Below are positions 14,339-21,726 of a DNA stretch of 33,283 nucleotides, piece after piece; the stretch's first letter is position 1; each line of letters starts with the position of its first letter. Made by a program: the position numbers and the translations under genes. This DNA is from Actinomycetes bacterium (GTDB taxonomy: Bacteria; Actinomycetota; Acidimicrobiia; Acidimicrobiales; CADCSY01), in assembly GCA_025464025.1 (NCBI GenBank), contig JAODBP010000023.1:1-33283 (forward strand), given 5' to 3'. The notes beneath the pieces were generated by a model that was not told the origin of the DNA, searched no databases, and was given only the letters and a program-made list of their open reading frames with translations.

Positions 14339-17093
14339 CGTCTCGCGCTCGCTGACCCTGCGCTACCTCGGCCAGGACGTCAGCGCCACCACCACCACGG
14401 CCAAGGTCGAGTCCAGCCTGTTCGGGCTGTCGTCGGCGAACGAGAAGGCGCTGTCGAGCTTCAAGGCGACGACGGCTCAGCTCGCGGGTCAGTTCGGGCC
14501 CGCTGGCGCGGCTGCCGAGAAGACCCTCAACGGCGTGGCCGCCTCGTCGCTCGCCACTGGCGGCGCGCTCTCCACCGGCGTCGCCGCTGGCGCGGCCGTC
14601 GTCGGCGCCGGCCTCCTGAAGATGTCGATGGACGGCGTCAAGTCGTACGTGGCGCTCGCCGGCGAGGTCCGGAACTACCAGCGTGTGTCCGGCGCCTCGG
14701 CCGAGGACTCCTCCCGCATGGTTGCCGCGTCGAAGGCGGTCGGCGTCGAATCCCAGTCGACCGCCAACGCGGTGTTCCGGCTCTCGCAGAACGTCGAGAA
14801 GCACAGCGACGTTCTCAAGGCAGACGGCATCGAGGTGGTGCGGAACGCCAAGGGCCACACCGATCTCCAGCAGACCCTCCTGGCTGTCGCCGACGCCTAC
14901 CAGAAGACCGAAGACCCAGCGAAGCGCAACAAGCTGGTGATGGATGCCTTCGGCCGTTCCGGTGCGGCGATCCTCCCGATCCTCGCGTCGGGCAAGGACC
15001 GGCTTGAGGAGTTCTGGGCCGCCGCCGAGAAGCACCACCAGATCCTCTCCGACGAGGACCTCACCAAGGCCCGCGACTACAACCAGGCCACCCGTGAGCT
15101 CGGCCAGGCATGGTCGGGCCTCGAAAGGAAGCTCGGCGCCAAGGTGGTGCCGGCCCTAACCGGTGTGGCCAAGGGACTCACCGACGTCATCGACACCGGC
15201 GACCGTTCCGCGAACGCCGTGAGCCACCTCCTCGGACCCGTCGGCGGGCTGGGCGGTGTCGCCGAGAAGGCCACGAAGGCCGGGTTGGGTCCGCTCAACT
15301 CGGCGCTCGACCTAGCCCGGGGTCATTTCAAGGACGCCGCCGTCGATGCGGTGCCGCTCGCCAACTCGATCGACTTCCTGTCGCGGAAGCACAAGGACAA
15401 CGCCGACGCGACTGACACGATGACGGCTGCATCCGAGGCGGTGTCGCAGGCCATGGGCGGCGAGGCGGCAGCGGCGGGCGAGGCTGCGTCCGCGCAGGCT
15501 GCTCATGCGAAGGCAGTCGATCGAGTCGCGCAGGCCCAGATGGGCCTGATCGGCGGTCAGGTCGCCGTCGACAAGGCCTACCAGGACGTCATCGACGCTA
15601 ACGACGTGCTCGCCGGCAAGAGCCTCAAGGCCGCGTCCGCCGGCTCGACTGCAGCCGACGTCTCCGAGCGGGTCGCGACGGCGAGCCGATCCCTTCGCGA
15701 TGCTGTGCAATCGGCTGCCGATGCCGTGGACCGGATCGCTGACGCAGAGGAAGCCGAGGTCGAGGCGGGCCGGCGGGTCGAGGCCAGCAAGCGGAGCCTC
15801 ACCCGAACCGAGCAGCAGCTCACGAAGGCCCACCAGGACGCGGCTCAGGCGCAGCTCGACCAGCGCGACACGGCTCAGGAGCTCACCAAGGCGGAAGAGA
15901 AGCTCCAGCGGGCACTGGCGGGCCAGTCGTCGGACCTGACCGACGGTGCCGCCGCACAGGAAGCGGTCAACGCGGCCCAGCTCGACGCGAAGCAGGCCGG
16001 TCTCGACGTCGCCGACGCCCAGGACGACCTGACCCGCCGCACCAACGAGCTGTCCAGCGCGCGGGCCGACAGCAAGACGACCGGATTCGAGCTCGCCGCC
16101 GCCGAGCGAGCGGTCGCCGAGGCCAGTATCGGTGTGCAGCGGGCACAGGCACGCCAGCAGCAGTCCACCCGTGATGCCGCGAAGGCGGTGCAGAACCTCA
16201 ACGCCGTGCTCGCCGACAACCCGAACGTGTCGAGGGACGTGAAGGACGCGGCGAAGGCGCTCGAGGACGCCCAGCGGGCCAACGCCGGCGCCATCGACGC
16301 GGTACACGACGCCCAGGACCGGATCATCGACAGCACGCAGGCCGTGACCGACGCCCACCACGACGTCGAGACCTCGGTCCGTGGCGTCGAGCAGGCCCAC
16401 AAGGATCTTGCCAAGGCGGAGCGGGAGGCGAAGGACCGGGCGGACGACATCGTCGCCAAGCGTCAGGCCGTCGTCGACGCCCACAAGGCGACCGGCGGCG
16501 CCGCGTCGGGTTCGGCCGCTGCGCACAAGACCCTTGCCGAGCGGATCTCTGATGCTGAGACCGCCTACGACAACTACGCCCAGGCCGTGGTCGACAAGGC
16601 CGCCCGGGAGGCCGAGGCGGCCGGCAGGACGATGGACGCGAAGGCGAAGGCCGACCTCTACATCGCCACCCTGGAACGGCTCCGAGACCTCCTCGACCCG
16701 AACAACCCGCTGCGCCACAACCTCCAGGGCCTGATCGACGTCTTCAACTTCCTGGCCGGGCTCGCCAACGGCAACGTCATCAGCCCCGGCCTCGGGAACT
16801 CGCCGGGCTTCGAGCACCGCGCGGCGGGCGGGCCGGTGAAGGCCGGCGTGGGCTACATCGTGAACGAGCAGGGCCCGGGCACGGAGATGTTCGTGCCCGG
16901 CGTCGACGGCACGATCCTCACCGCTTCGGAGACCCGCGCGAGGGCAACCAGTCAGGCGGTGACCTACGCAGCGACGCCCGTCCATTTCCACGTGCACGGC
17001 AACGTCTACGGGCTCGACGACCTCGACGGACGCATGAGACGGCTCATACGCGATTGGGAGGCAGATGTTGAACGAAGAAGGCGAGCGAGGTGA
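14331..17093 (+). CDS. Phage tail tape-measure protein
   Basis: Tape-measure proteins set siphophage tail length and are ejected with the DNA. The 920-residue product has an N-terminal region SLTLRYLGQDVSATTTTAKVESSL, a hydrophobic Ala/Gly stretch (about 80-105), a domain with AFGRSGAAILPILASGKDRLEEF (about 205-230) typical of this family, and a long Ala-rich coiled-coil core (about 380-800) with repeated VADAQDDL-like heptads. The C-terminal tail reads AAGGPVKAGVGYIVNEQGP, the family's conserved end motif. At about 0.15 nm per residue it would suit a tail near 140 nm. It starts with TTG 14331. No tail tube, chaperone or baseplate gene is found. Confidence 0.9.
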   Translation: MSDVSRSLTLRYLGQDVSATTTTAKVESSLFGLSSANEKALSSFKATTAQLAGQFGPAGAAAEKTLNGVAASSLATGGALSTGVAAGAAVVGAGLLKMSMDGVKSYVALAGEVRNYQRVSGASAEDSSRMVAASKAVGVESQSTANAVFRLSQNVEKHSDVLKADGIEVVRNAKGHTDLQQTLLAVADAYQKTEDPAKRNKLVMDAFGRSGAAILPILASGKDRLEEFWAAAEKHHQILSDEDLTKARDYNQATRELGQAWSGLERKLGAKVVPALTGVAKGLTDVIDTGDRSANAVSHLLGPVGGLGGVAEKATKAGLGPLNSALDLARGHFKDAAVDAVPLANSIDFLSRKHKDNADATDTMTAASEAVSQAMGGEAAAAGEAASAQAAHAKAVDRVAQAQMGLIGGQVAVDKAYQDVIDANDVLAGKSLKAASAGSTAADVSERVATASRSLRDAVQSAADAVDRIADAEEAEVEAGRRVEASKRSLTRTEQQLTKAHQDAAQAQLDQRDTAQELTKAEEKLQRALAGQSSDLTDGAAAQEAVNAAQLDAKQAGLDVADAQDDLTRRTNELSSARADSKTTGFELAAAERAVAEASIGVQRAQARQQQSTRDAAKAVQNLNAVLADNPNVSRDVKDAAKALEDAQRANAGAIDAVHDAQDRIIDSTQAVTDAHHDVETSVRGVEQAHKDLAKAEREAKDRADDIVAKRQAVVDAHKATGGAASGSAAAHKTLAERISDAETAYDNYAQAVVDKAAREAEAAGRTMDAKAKADLYIATLERLRDLLDPNNPLRHNLQGLIDVFNFLAGLANGNVISPGLGNSPGFEHRAAGGPVKAGVGYIVNEQGPGTEMFVPGVDGTILTASETRARATSQAVTYAATPVHFHVHGNVYGLDDLDGRMRRLIRDWEADVERRRRAR

Positions 17094-17415
17094 GCCTCTG
17101 GGCCTGCACGTGCAGCTGGAGCGGGGCTCCCTGGCTCATCGACAGGCGATCGCCGACGGCCGAAGGCTCCTCGCTCTGCGCCTCGCCGACGACTTCACCG
17201 CGTTCGAGCAGCAGGTCGGAGAGGTCGCGGGCCGAATCCTCAGCGCCGACATCGAGCTCACGGCCGAACGCCTCGGCTACCTCCTCATCACCCTGTGCGG
17301 CTTCGCCGCCGCAGTCATTTCGGCAGCCGGTTCTGGCGACAGCGATATCGCACGGAGCGTCTACGAACACGTCGATCAGTCACTGCAGGACGCAAAGGCG
17401 TGGCCCTCGCTATAG
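17065..17415 (+). CDS. Hypothetical protein downstream of tape measure
   Basis: The 116-residue product has a charged helical N-terminus (GLHVQLERGSLAHRQAIADGRRLLALRLADDFTAFEQQVGEVAGRIL) and a hydrophobic segment LGYLLITLCGFAAAVISAAG (about 70-89). It overlaps the tape-measure end by 29 bases from ATG 17065. No family is recognised, and it does not resemble the distal-tail proteins usually found here. It is followed by a 52-bp gap before whiB. Confidence 0.6.
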   Translation: MLNEEGERGEPLGLHVQLERGSLAHRQAIADGRRLLALRLADDFTAFEQQVGEVAGRILSADIELTAERLGYLLITLCGFAAAVISAAGSGDSDIARSVYEHVDQSLQDAKAWPSL

Positions 17416-17455
17416 CGGGTCCGTCAGCGGTCTCCTGCCACACACCCCCGGGGGG

Positions 17456-17461
17456 TACCAT
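17456..17461 (+). promoter_or_regulatory. -10 box of the element's whiB
   Basis: TACCAT ends six bases before ATG 17468. A perfect CCCCCGGGGG palindrome (17446-17455) abuts its 5' side. The pattern is that of a leaderless promoter. Confidence 0.5.
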
Positions 17462-17467
17462 CCGCCC

Positions 17468-17755
17468 ATGACGCTCTGGGGTGAGGCACTCATGGCCGGC
17501 GTCGACCTGCTGACGTTGGCCGACCTGTACGACCGGCCGGCCTGGATGGCCGACGCCTCCTGCCGAGAGCACCCCGACCTGCCGTGGGTGCCGTCGCGCG
17601 GCCCGGAGCAAGCGCACGTCCCCGCCATGCAGGCCGTGTGTTCCGGCTGCCTCGTCCGGGACGAGTGCTACGCCTTCGCCGTCGACCACGGCGAGCAGGG
17701 CGTGTGGGGCGGCACCAGCGCACGTCAGCGCCAGCACCGCCCCATCGCCGCCTGA
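17468..17755 (+). CDS. WhiB-like iron-sulfur transcription factor
   Basis: Wbl proteins bind a [4Fe-4S] cluster and partner with the primary sigma factor. The 95-residue product has the four cluster ligands Cys32, Cys58, Cys61 and Cys67 (C...CSGCLVRDEC) and the signature GVWGG (78-82), followed by a short Arg/Gln-rich tail rather than a long basic DNA-binding end. Actinophages such as TM4 encode Wbl proteins that interfere with host WhiB2 and alter septation or superinfection. It has its own leaderless-type promoter. The gene is convergent with the ADP-ribosyltransferase-like operon, with tandem hairpins between them. Confidence 0.93.
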   Translation: MTLWGEALMAGVDLLTLADLYDRPAWMADASCREHPDLPWVPSRGPEQAHVPAMQAVCSGCLVRDECYAFAVDHGEQGVWGGTSARQRQHRPIAA

Positions 17756-17770
17756 GCCACGAGCGGCACC

Positions 17771-17805
17771 AGGAAGGACCAACTTCCTAACCGTGGTGAG
17801 GAAGT
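17771..17805. terminator. Alternative hairpins between whiB and the minus-strand operon
   Basis: AGGAAG (17771-17776), ACTTCCT (17782-17788) and AGGAAGT (17799-17805) can form two mutually exclusive stems. The second has a near-complete stem with the inner ACC/GGT. The sequence lies in the 74-bp gap between two convergent stops, so it is a probable bidirectional terminator. Confidence 0.5.
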
Positions 17806-17829
17806 CCTCAACGACCGGCAGTGGCCGAC

Positions 17830-18459
17830 CTATCCGGGCCGGATCTGGTCGGCGACGAGGGCCGGGTAGACGATTACCTCTTGCTCATGGCGCCCGTAGG
17901 CGGTGGCGAGGACGGCGAAGGGCTGGGCCTCGACGGTCCAGACGATCGAAGGCTCGCCGTAGAGCTTCGTGCGCCGCTCGGCGAACCACTCGGCCGTCTG
18001 CCGGCTGGTCGTCCACGCCATCCCGGCACGGTGTTCCTGGGCGGCGCCCCGATAGAGGGCGACCGGCACCGTGGGGCGCTCTTCACCGGGCCGGTCCGAC
18101 ACGAAGCCGGTGGTGACGAACAGCTCGAGCCACACCTCCAGATCGAGTGCCTCAAGCGGCCACTCGTTCATCGTCCACACGTCGACGAGCACCTCTCGTA
18201 GCTCGTCGTCGCTGACCCGACCCTTCTCCCGCCAGTGGACGAGGGCCCGGGGCGCAGCCGCTCGCCCCACCCGAAGCAGGGCCGAGGACAGTTGGCCCAT
18301 GTCGAGCATCTCCTCGGCCACCTGCGCCTGCCACAAGAAGCGCATCGTGTCGATCGCCACGAACTCGTCGTCGGTGAACGCGCGGCCCTCCCACTCGGCG
18401 GGAACCGGGCCACGTCTGCCCCACCGATCGAGCATCTCGTCGAAGGTCGGCTCGCTCAC
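17830..18459 (-). CDS. ADP-ribosyltransferase-like protein
   Basis: The C-terminal half of this 209-residue protein shows the three motifs of the R-S-E class ADP-ribosyltransferase fold in order: Arg137 in ALYRGAA, the aromatic-[S/T]-T-S strand AWTTSRQTAEWFAERR (148-163), and ExE as HEQEVIVYPAL with Glu192 and Glu194. The ExE form is typical of enzymes that use NAD+ to modify arginine. The N-terminal half (1-128) is helical (AQVAEEMLDMGQLSSALLRVG) and has no known fold. GTG 18459 overlaps the upstream stop (GTGA). It is the last of four coupled genes behind an operator-controlled promoter. It could be a toxin, a phage-type host modifier or a defence effector. Activity is inferred from motifs only. 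Confidence 0.6.
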   Translation of the reverse strand: MSEPTFDEMLDRWGRRGPVPAEWEGRAFTDDEFVAIDTMRFLWQAQVAEEMLDMGQLSSALLRVGRAAAPRALVHWREKGRVSDDELREVLVDVWTMNEWPLEALDLEVWLELFVTTGFVSDRPGEERPTVPVALYRGAAQEHRAGMAWTTSRQTAEWFAERRTKLYGEPSIVWTVEAQPFAVLATAYGRHEQEVIVYPALVADQIRPG

Positions 18460-18665
18460 GCCTCCATGCTCGCAGCGTCGATGCCCCATCCGACCACCAG
18501 CGAGACCTCGGCCATGAAGGTCCGTGCCCGGAGTGGGTCGGCCATCGCTCGCCCCACGGCCGCGTTGAAGCTGGCCTCGTCGGGGAACGTGCGGACGGCG
18601 GCCACGACCATCCGCACGGCCGCCTCTAGCTCGGCGCTGGTGGCGTCCTCCCAGTAGGTGTCCAC
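18456..18665 (-). CDS. Small acidic protein, third gene of the ART operon
   Basis: This 69-residue acidic, mostly helical protein reads ATSAELEAAVRMVVAAVRTF and ends DAASMEA. No family is recognised. GTG 18665 is close behind the stop of the previous gene, and its TGA overlaps the start of the ADP-ribosyltransferase-like gene by four bases, so the two are made in a coupled way. A small acidic protein immediately before a toxin-like enzyme could be its antitoxin or a chaperone, but no sequence feature proves that. Confidence 0.65.
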   Translation of the reverse strand: MDTYWEDATSAELEAAVRMVVAAVRTFPDEASFNAAVGRAMADPLRARTFMAEVSLVVGWGIDAASMEA

Positions 18666-18668
18666 CGG

Positions 18669-19037
18669 CTACATCCGATCCTGTAGGGGCGGGTCGTCGG
18701 TCGGTTCGACGTAGCACCGAACCCGGTCCTGGATCTGGGTGTAGGTCAGCGTGCTCATGGTGCTTCCCGAGCCGCCCACGGCGGTGTGGAGCCGGTCACC
18801 GACGGCGATTAGCAATGAGGCCAGCGTCGTGCTCCCGGTGGTCTCGGACCACGCCTCGGCCCGGCCGTCGATCATGGCGCCGTCCGGGCCCGTACACAGG
18901 ACCAGCTCGGTCCCATAGACGACCTGCAGGGTCTCGGCGAGCCCGTCGGCGAGGCGGAGCAGATGGAGGGCGTCGCTGATGGCCCGGGCGGTGTAGGCGA
19001 TGAGGTTGTGCGGGGGCTCGATCGAGTTCTCCGTCAT
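18669..19037 (-). CDS. Hypothetical protein, second gene of the ART operon
   Basis: The 122-residue product begins MTENSIEPPHNLIAYTARAI and continues with two amphipathic helices (SDALHLLRLADGLAETLQVVYG), a small loop region and LASLLIAVGDRLHTAVGGSG. Its overall form (short helical protein, no signal, no catalytic motif) recalls helical partner or adaptor proteins. ATG 19037 overlaps the preceding TGA by one base. I do not recognise the family. Confidence 0.65.
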   Translation of the reverse strand: MTENSIEPPHNLIAYTARAISDALHLLRLADGLAETLQVVYGTELVLCTGPDGAMIDGRAEAWSETTGSTTLASLLIAVGDRLHTAVGGSGSTMSTLTYTQIQDRVRCYVEPTDDPPLQDRM

Positions 19038-19414
19038 CACGCCCCCTGCTCGTCGAGACGCCGCTGCTCGATGAGCCGGGACAGTTCGGTCAGGGTCTCC
19101 CGCAGGCGCTTCGCGTCGTCGACCATGAAGCGGGCGCACTCGTCGTGGTGATCGAGGAGACGGCTCACCATGGTGAGGTCAGCCGCTTCCACCTCCGCCG
19201 TAGCGACCATCTCGGCGTTGGTGCTGTAGGCGCTCTCGATGCCCACGACGTACGCCTTCGTCTGCTTGGCGAGCATCTGGACACCGTCAGTGAGGTCGAC
19301 GGAGCGGTTGCGCAGGAGATCCCACGCCTTGAGGCGCGCATGGGTGTCGGACGAGTTGTTGATCGCGGTGTCGAACTCTTCCGTTCGAGGGCGCGTAGGG
19401 GTAACGTTCGTCAT
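19037..19414 (-). CDS. Helical protein, first gene of the ART operon
   Basis: This 125-residue almost entirely helical protein reads AWDLLRNRSVDLTDGVQMLAKQTKAYVVGIESAY and then RLLDHHDECARFMVDDAKRLRETLTELSRLIEQRR. Its length and helical hairpin recall WXG100-like or four-helix adaptor proteins, but no WxG motif is present. It is the promoter-proximal gene. The mRNA leader of about 90 nt upstream contains a strong GC hairpin. No function is recognised; its position suggests a partner of the downstream enzyme. Confidence 0.65.
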   Translation of the reverse strand: MTNVTPTRPRTEEFDTAINNSSDTHARLKAWDLLRNRSVDLTDGVQMLAKQTKAYVVGIESAYSTNAEMVATAEVEAADLTMVSRLLDHHDECARFMVDDAKRLRETLTELSRLIEQRRLDEQGA

Positions 19415-19453
19415 GTCGGATCTCGCTTTCGAGTGAGTCTCGGTTCGACCACG

Positions 19454-19482
19454 GCCCCGACCGCCTGCCAGCGGTGCGGGGC
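19454..19482. terminator. Strong hairpin in the ART-operon leader
   Basis: GCCCCG-ACCGC (19454-19464) pairs with GCGGT-g-CGGGGC (19471-19482) around a 6-nt loop. On the plus strand it is followed by TGTTTGCT, like an intrinsic terminator. On the minus strand it lies in the 5' leader of the operon and could attenuate it. Confidence 0.4.
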
Positions 19483-19509
19483 TGTTTGCTGCATTGGCAG
19501 CCGCTCTCG

Positions 19510-19538
19510 AACGTACGGTTGACTAGGGTCCTAGTCAA
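19510..19538 (-). promoter_or_regulatory. Promoter and palindromic operator of the ART operon
   Basis: On the minus strand TTGACT (19538-19533) stands exactly 17 bp before TACGTT (19515-19510), giving a near-consensus sigma-70-type promoter. The 20-bp perfect inverted repeat TTGACTAGG-GT-CCTAGTCAA (19519-19538) covers the -35 and half the spacer, so a dimeric repressor is expected to bind here. Confidence 0.65.
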
Positions 19539-19583
19539 GCAATCCGCGGCCATGACCGGCGCGGTTCGTAGCGTCGAGTCGGG

Positions 19584-19787
19584 ATGGTGCGGAGAGTGGC
19601 TGTCGACCAACTCGTGGGCACCGCAGAGATCGCCGAGCGCCTCGGCGTGAAGCACGGCGAGACCGTCCACGCCTGGCGTCGGCGGTACCCCGACTTCCCT
19701 CCACCGATCGCCACGCTCAAGCAAGCAATGGTCTGGTCGTGGCCCGATGTCGAGCGCTGGGCCAAGAGCACGGGGAGGCTCACGTGA
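19584..19787 (+). CDS. AlpA/MerR-type HTH protein
   Basis: This 67-residue DNA-binding protein reads LVGTAEIAERLGVKHGETVHAWRRRYPDFPPPIATLKQAMVWSWPDVERWAKST, a single winged HTH of the AlpA type. It is divergent from the ADP-ribosyltransferase-like operon and is the nearest candidate for binding the 20-bp palindrome at 19519. TAGCGT lies nine bases before ATG 19584. GTG 19599 is an alternative start. It heads a short run of coupled small plus-strand genes. Confidence 0.75.
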   Translation: MVRRVAVDQLVGTAEIAERLGVKHGETVHAWRRRYPDFPPPIATLKQAMVWSWPDVERWAKSTGRLT

Positions 19788-19936
19788 GCGAAGGACGGGC
19801 CGACCGTCGTCCCACCGAGGAAGACGTCTGGTTCCGTGCCGCCCCTCTGCTCGCTGCCATCGCCAAGCGCGTGGCCGAGGAGGACGCCGCTGGGGAAGCA
19901 GCCGAGCAGGCCAAGGCGAGACGATCGAGGACCTGA
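19784..19936 (+). CDS. Small hypothetical protein
   Basis: This 50-residue acidic-to-basic helical protein begins with GTG, overlapping the preceding stop (GTGA), and ends one base into the next ATG. It reads ADRRPTEEDVWFRAAPLLAAIAKRVAEEDAAGEAAEQAKAR. No family is recognised; similar short proteins commonly accompany HTH genes in actinophage early operons. Confidence 0.55.
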   Translation: MSEGRADRRPTEEDVWFRAAPLLAAIAKRVAEEDAAGEAAEQAKARRSRT

Positions 19937-20130
19937 TGGCCCACCCGTCTCACGGTCTCACCGACGAGCAGCTGCACGAGATGCTCGTCGAGTCAACGAC
20001 CCGCTCGGGCGTGCCGCTCTACGTCGAGGACGAGGCAACGCTCCGCCGCCTCGCCGTGCTGCTCGGTCCGAAGAAGGGCCGGACGCCGGTTCGAACACGG
20101 CCAGGCAATGAGCCAGGCGGCCCTGCTTGA
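19936..20130 (+). CDS. Small hypothetical protein
   Basis: The 64-residue product has HGLTDEQLHEMLVESTTRSGVPLYVEDEATLRRLAVLLG followed by a basic tail. ATG 19936 overlaps the preceding TGA. Codon use is gene-like (high GC3). The fold is not recognised, and it is too small to carry an enzymatic core. Confidence 0.6.
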   Translation: MAHPSHGLTDEQLHEMLVESTTRSGVPLYVEDEATLRRLAVLLGPKKGRTPVRTRPGNEPGGPA

Positions 20131-20162
20131 CGAACACCTGTTCGACGCGCGCACGATGAGGG

Positions 20163-20441
20163 ATGGCACCCCACCTGCACTGGTACGGCCCTCAACCGAG
20201 CGGCGGGGACATGCGCCCGCACGACCACGGCGGCGGCGACCAACCGCATCACCACCTGTTCGCCAAGGAAGCTCTCGTCACGGTCCCGCAGGATGAGTAC
20301 GAGCTGATGCGGAAGGCCGCTGCGCTAGCCCATGCCCCGACGTGCGAACACCTCCAATCGAGCTACGAGCGGTCCGGCGCCGGGGCCCCTACAGGTCATC
20401 CTCGGGCGGTCGACGCCGCACGTGTTGGGTCTCGACCTTGA
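20163..20441 (+). CDS. His-rich small protein
   Basis: The 92-residue product has a His- and Gly-rich N-terminus (HLHWYGPQPSGGDMRPHDHGGGDQPHHHLF) with nine histidines in about 35 residues, then VTVPQDEYELMRKAAALAHAPTCEH, a short helix as seen in DNA-binding antitoxins. The His cluster could bind metal. ATG 20163 has a close GAGGG and ATG 20211 is an alternative. Its last 53 bases overlap the 3' end of the convergent gene. High GC3 supports it over the competing frame at 20108. Confidence 0.55.
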   Translation: MAPHLHWYGPQPSGGDMRPHDHGGGDQPHHHLFAKEALVTVPQDEYELMRKAAALAHAPTCEHLQSSYERSGAGAPTGHPRAVDAARVGSRP

Positions 20442-20706
20442 GGAAGAGACGCCAGAGATCCTCGGCGACCTTACGGGCGTCGTCCTCGTCCATTTCGGGG
20501 ATCTGGGCCTGGGTGCCCAGCCGCTCCATGACGCTCGTGTACTCGTCGCTCAGGCCCGGTCCGAACTCCTCACCCTTGAGTGGAGCGATGTCGAGGAACG
20601 CGATCCTGAGTCGATCTCGAAGGCCCCCCCGACCCAAGGCCAGCGCCTCAGCGGCCTTGCGGGTGCGCTCCCAAGCGCTGCTTGAGTCGGCGTGCATGTT
20701 GCTCAC
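20389..20706 (-). CDS. Hypothetical acidic helical protein
   Basis: This 105-residue protein reads SAWERTRKAAEALALGRGGLRDRLRIAFLDIAPLKGEEFGPGLSDEYTSVMERL and ends with EDDARKVAEDLWRLFLKVETQHVRRRPPEDDL. It appears to be all-helical with no recognised domain. The start is GTG 20706, or ATG 20697 four codons in. It is divergent from the HATPase gene, with 178 bp between starts. Codon use is gene-like throughout. Confidence 0.65.
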   Translation of the reverse strand: MSNMHADSSSAWERTRKAAEALALGRGGLRDRLRIAFLDIAPLKGEEFGPGLSDEYTSVMERLGTQAQIPEMDEDDARKVAEDLWRLFLKVETQHVRRRPPEDDL

Positions 20707-20872
20707 GGTACGTCGCCCATGGGACGCCCGCCGGCCGACGTCGACCGGCTCGCGCGACCACCTGGACGTCTGCTGCGGTCAGGAGGTGCCGAGAGCCACG
20801 TCGACCTGGCGCACGCGCAGGCGGAGGTGTGTCGGTCGCTTGGCGTCCACCGACCGATCTGCCTGATCGCCC

Positions 20873-20878
20873 TAGGCT
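20873..20878 (+). promoter_or_regulatory. -10 box of the HATPase gene
   Basis: TAGGCT ends six bases before GTG 20885 with no ribosome site, so a leaderless transcript is predicted. No convincing -35 is seen. Confidence 0.5.
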
Positions 20879-20884
20879 CCGCCC

Positions 20885-21706
20885 GTGCAGCTCATCGTCA
20901 AGGGCCGGCTCCAAGGGACCGGGTTCGATCGGATGTTGCTGCCCGATACCAACGCCGACGGCAACTGCATGCTGGACCTGGCTGAGGCTCGCTTCATCGA
21001 GCCCTACCCGCTGGTCGCGATGGCCTGTTTCGTCGACGCGACGGTCAAGCTCCAGACGAAGTTGGGCTTCATCCCGCCGCAGGATGCCCAGGTCAGCAAC
21101 TACCTCTCCCGCATGGGCTTCGTGGAGATGCTCACCAAGCGGTACAAGTTCACGAAGCAGTTGCTCCCGCCGGTTCGGGCGACTCCGCATCCGAACGATC
21201 TGATCGAGCTGCAGTGGTTCGACGGAAGCGACGTCACCCAGATCGCCGACTTCGTGTGGGAACAACTTCGTCGGACCGCTAGCTCCGGGGCACTGAACGC
21301 GCTCCATTCCTCCCTCTGGGAGATCGCCGAGAACGTGCTCTTCCACGCGGGCACCGGTGGGGGCTGGATTGCAGCGCAGACCTACAAGCGGGGGACATCA
21401 AGCGCTCGCGTTGACGTGGCCATCGGCGACGTCGGGCACGGCATCCAGAAGACGATGCACCGGCACAACCCTCAGACTGACCTTGAGGCGATCGATCTGG
21501 CACTCAGGTACGGCGTCAGCGGACTCGACGACCCCGCCCGGGGCATCGGGCTCGCCGACACCGCGGAGCAGGTCCGAGGTCTTGGAGGCGTCGTCATGGT
21601 GCGCAGCGGCAACGCCCGGCGTAGATTGACAAGGCAGGAGTCCAAAGGGGCCCAGGTGACGTTTCTACCGGGAACGATCGTGGGACTGTCAGTACCGTGC
21701 GGATGA
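20885..21706 (+). CDS. GHKL-type ATP-binding (HATPase) protein
   Basis: The 273-residue protein carries a HATPase_c domain in its C-terminal half. The N box is WEIAENVLFHA (Glu146/Glu149, Asn150, His154), the G1 box is AIGDVGHGI (Asp182, Gly184, Gly186), and the G2 box is ARGIGLADTAEQVRGLGG (Gly220-x-Gly222). The N-terminal half (1-110) is an alpha/beta region starting FIEPYPLVAMACFVDATVKL that recalls a STAS-type fold; it lacks a phospho-acceptor histidine, so this is not a classical sensor kinase. The next gene is a STAS/DUF4325-like protein, so the pair resembles a switch-kinase and anti-sigma-antagonist module. It has its own leaderless-type promoter. Its target is unknown. Confidence 0.8.
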   Translation: MQLIVKGRLQGTGFDRMLLPDTNADGNCMLDLAEARFIEPYPLVAMACFVDATVKLQTKLGFIPPQDAQVSNYLSRMGFVEMLTKRYKFTKQLLPPVRATPHPNDLIELQWFDGSDVTQIADFVWEQLRRTASSGALNALHSSLWEIAENVLFHAGTGGGWIAAQTYKRGTSSARVDVAIGDVGHGIQKTMHRHNPQTDLEAIDLALRYGVSGLDDPARGIGLADTAEQVRGLGGVVMVRSGNARRRLTRQESKGAQVTFLPGTIVGLSVPCG

Positions 21707-21726
21707 ACGACCAAGGAGAGGACCCA

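Noticed and set aside
19037..19414. WXG100 (ESX) protein partnering the ART-like enzyme
   Set aside because: Length and helical form are similar, but the W-x-G turn is absent and no secretion genes are nearby.
20108..20296. 62-codon frame overlapping the His-rich gene
   Set aside because: GC3 drops after the first 18 codons, while the 20163 frame keeps gene-like codon use.
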